From: Streptomyces sp. I6
Lineage (GTDB): Bacteria > Actinomycetota > Actinomycetes > Streptomycetales > Streptomycetaceae
Length of the DNA: 64,000 nucleotides
NCBI GenBank assembly: GCA_003725745.1
Contig: RHDP01000001.1
Coordinates: 1,767,501 to 1,831,500 of the forward strand
Reading direction: 5' to 3'
In this document: positions 63,237 through 64,000 of the stretch, piece by piece
Layout: the number at the start of each line of letters is the position of its first letter
Numbering within the stretch: the first letter of the stretch is position 1
Notes under the pieces: generated by a model
What the model was told of the DNA's origin: nothing
Database searches by the model: none
Seen by the model: the letters and a program-made list of their open reading frames with translations, nothing else
Made by a program: the position numbers and the translations under genes

Positions 63237-64000
63237 CTAGGAGCGGGCCTGGTCCTTGCCGAGGTCGTAGGATCCGGCGGGCCGGCCCTGGTCGCGGCCG
63301 GCGTACGGGTCCTGACCGTCCGGCCGGTGCCCGCGGGGGCCGGGCTCCGGGTCCGTGTGCCCGGTGTCCTCGTCCTCCCCACCCCGATCCTCCGCCAGGT
63401 CGCGCACCAGGAGCGTGGCGCCGGCGACCGCGCCCGGCATCAGCAGCACCGCGACGAACGGGACGAGGAAGGCCAGCGCCAGCGGAACGCCGAAGCCGAG
63501 GGTGAGCATGCGCCGGCCGCGCAGCAGCGCGAGACGCTCCCCGAGTTCCATCCGCCGCCGTTGGAGGGCCACGGCAGTGAGTTCCTCGGCGAGGAAGAAG
63601 CCGGTGACACAGAACCCGAGTACGGGGACGACGGTCTGGCCGAGGACCGGGACGAACCCGAGCGCGAAGAGCAGCACACCGCAGACCGCGACACGGAGCA
63701 GGATCCGCAGGCTGTCCCGCGCGGAGATCCACAGCTCGCGCCAGAGCGGCAGCCCGGACTGGGGAACCTCACCGCCCTCGGCCCGGTCGACGGCCTCGGA
63801 GAGCGACTCGTAGAACGGCTGGCCCACCAGCAGCGTCACGGCGGTGAAGGTGATCACGGCGAGGAAGAGGCCGAACACCCACACCAGTGCCGTCAGGAAG
63901 CCGCGGAACCCTCCCTGCCACGGCGACGACCAGTCGTCCGCGAACGGGGTGGCCCAGCCGACCAGGTCGTCGGCGCCGTAGGCGAGCCCGACGAGGGCTC
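63237..64000 (-). CDS. EI24 domain membrane protein, 5' end outside window
   Basis: The frame is open to the right edge of the window and covers at least 254 residues. It carries EI24/CysZ-type features: WQGGFRGFLTALVWVFGLFL, TLLVGQPFYESLSEAVDRAE, the amphipathic LWRELWISARDSLRILLRVA, and LGFGVPLALAFLVPFVAVLL. Family members are about 250-270 residues, so only a few N-terminal residues are missing. CysZ relatives move sulfate, but actinobacterial EI24 proteins are not characterised. The last 55 residues are Asp/Gly/Arg-rich and disordered. Confidence 0.85.
   Translation of the reverse strand, partial: ALVGLAYGADDLVGWATPFADDWSSPWQGGFRGFLTALVWVFGLFLAVITFTAVTLLVGQPFYESLSEAVDRAEGGEVPQSGLPLWRELWISARDSLRILLRVAVCGVLLFALGFVPVLGQTVVPVLGFCVTGFFLAEELTAVALQRRRMELGERLALLRGRRMLTLGFGVPLALAFLVPFVAVLLMPGAVAGATLLVRDLAEDRGGEDEDTGHTDPEPGPRGHRPDGQDPYAGRDQGRPAGSYDLGKDQARS

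Noticed and set aside
61847-63505. Long plus-strand frame in the gene-poor region
   Set aside because: Third-position GC is not raised over most of it, composition is Arg/Pro/Gly-rich, and no start with ribosome site exists; only 62634-62900 looks coding-like.

Overview
The base composition (GC-rich throughout, strong G/C third-position bias in the real genes, GTG/TTG starts, AGGAGG-type ribosome sites) and the gene content point to the chromosome core of a Streptomyces or a very close actinomycete. The right half follows the gene order I recall from Streptomyces coelicolor: TerA/TerC/TerD stress genes, peroxiredoxin, DUF3052, aceE, and later fasR-fabD-fabH-acpP-fabF-DUF3145. That comparison is from memory, not a search.

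Layout. 0-5.4 kb: end of an O-methyltransferase, a regulator relic, a monooxygenase, a serpin, NADP-glutamate dehydrogenase and small accessory genes. 5.5-12 kb: a DHA2-type drug exporter with a helical C-terminal extension, a membrane-anchored peptidoglycan-binding protein, a HAD phosphatase, a GDT1-type Mn exporter under a yybP-ykoY riboswitch, and a FetB-like permease. 12-26 kb: secreted nuclease, PhoD-like phosphatase, FAD protein, Cu/Zn SOD-like protein, DedA, small conserved unknowns, tRNA-Val, a coiled-coil membrane protein, DUF4383 and an FmdB zinc ribbon.

25.8-35.9 kb is the most distinctive block: a translationally coupled operon (citrate-lyase-like aldolase, a 965-residue double phosphoribosyltransferase with TRSP and PELOTA parts, a HAD phosphatase) beside three TerD-family genes, a TerA-like gene and a DUF475/TerC-like membrane protein. 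Comparative genomics has proposed that such Ter-linked enzymes make a nucleoside-like metabolite. 36-44.8 kb holds peroxiredoxin, aceE, a K+ channel, an I36-type inhibitor, a DUF1023 hydrolase and DUF4429. 45-50 kb is a histidine kinase/response regulator pair followed by a DUF1023 hydrolase-acyltransferase pair; both units carry the same TACCGGGGTAT core upstream. 50.4-55.6 kb has a MerR-aldo/keto reductase operon, a beta-lactamase-like hydrolase, a divergent TetR/aldo-keto reductase pair and a pirin. 55.9-61.7 kb is the fatty-acid synthase II cluster under FasR. The last part is mostly non-coding and ends in an EI24 membrane protein cut by the window edge.

Two general features matter. First, six genes, including fabD and fabH which are normally essential, each lack exactly one base, mostly in a short G or C run; this looks like homopolymer undercalling in the assembly, not gene decay. 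Second, spacers are unusually full of 13-40 bp tandem repeats, and in two places a tandem duplication covers the stop codon of a gene.
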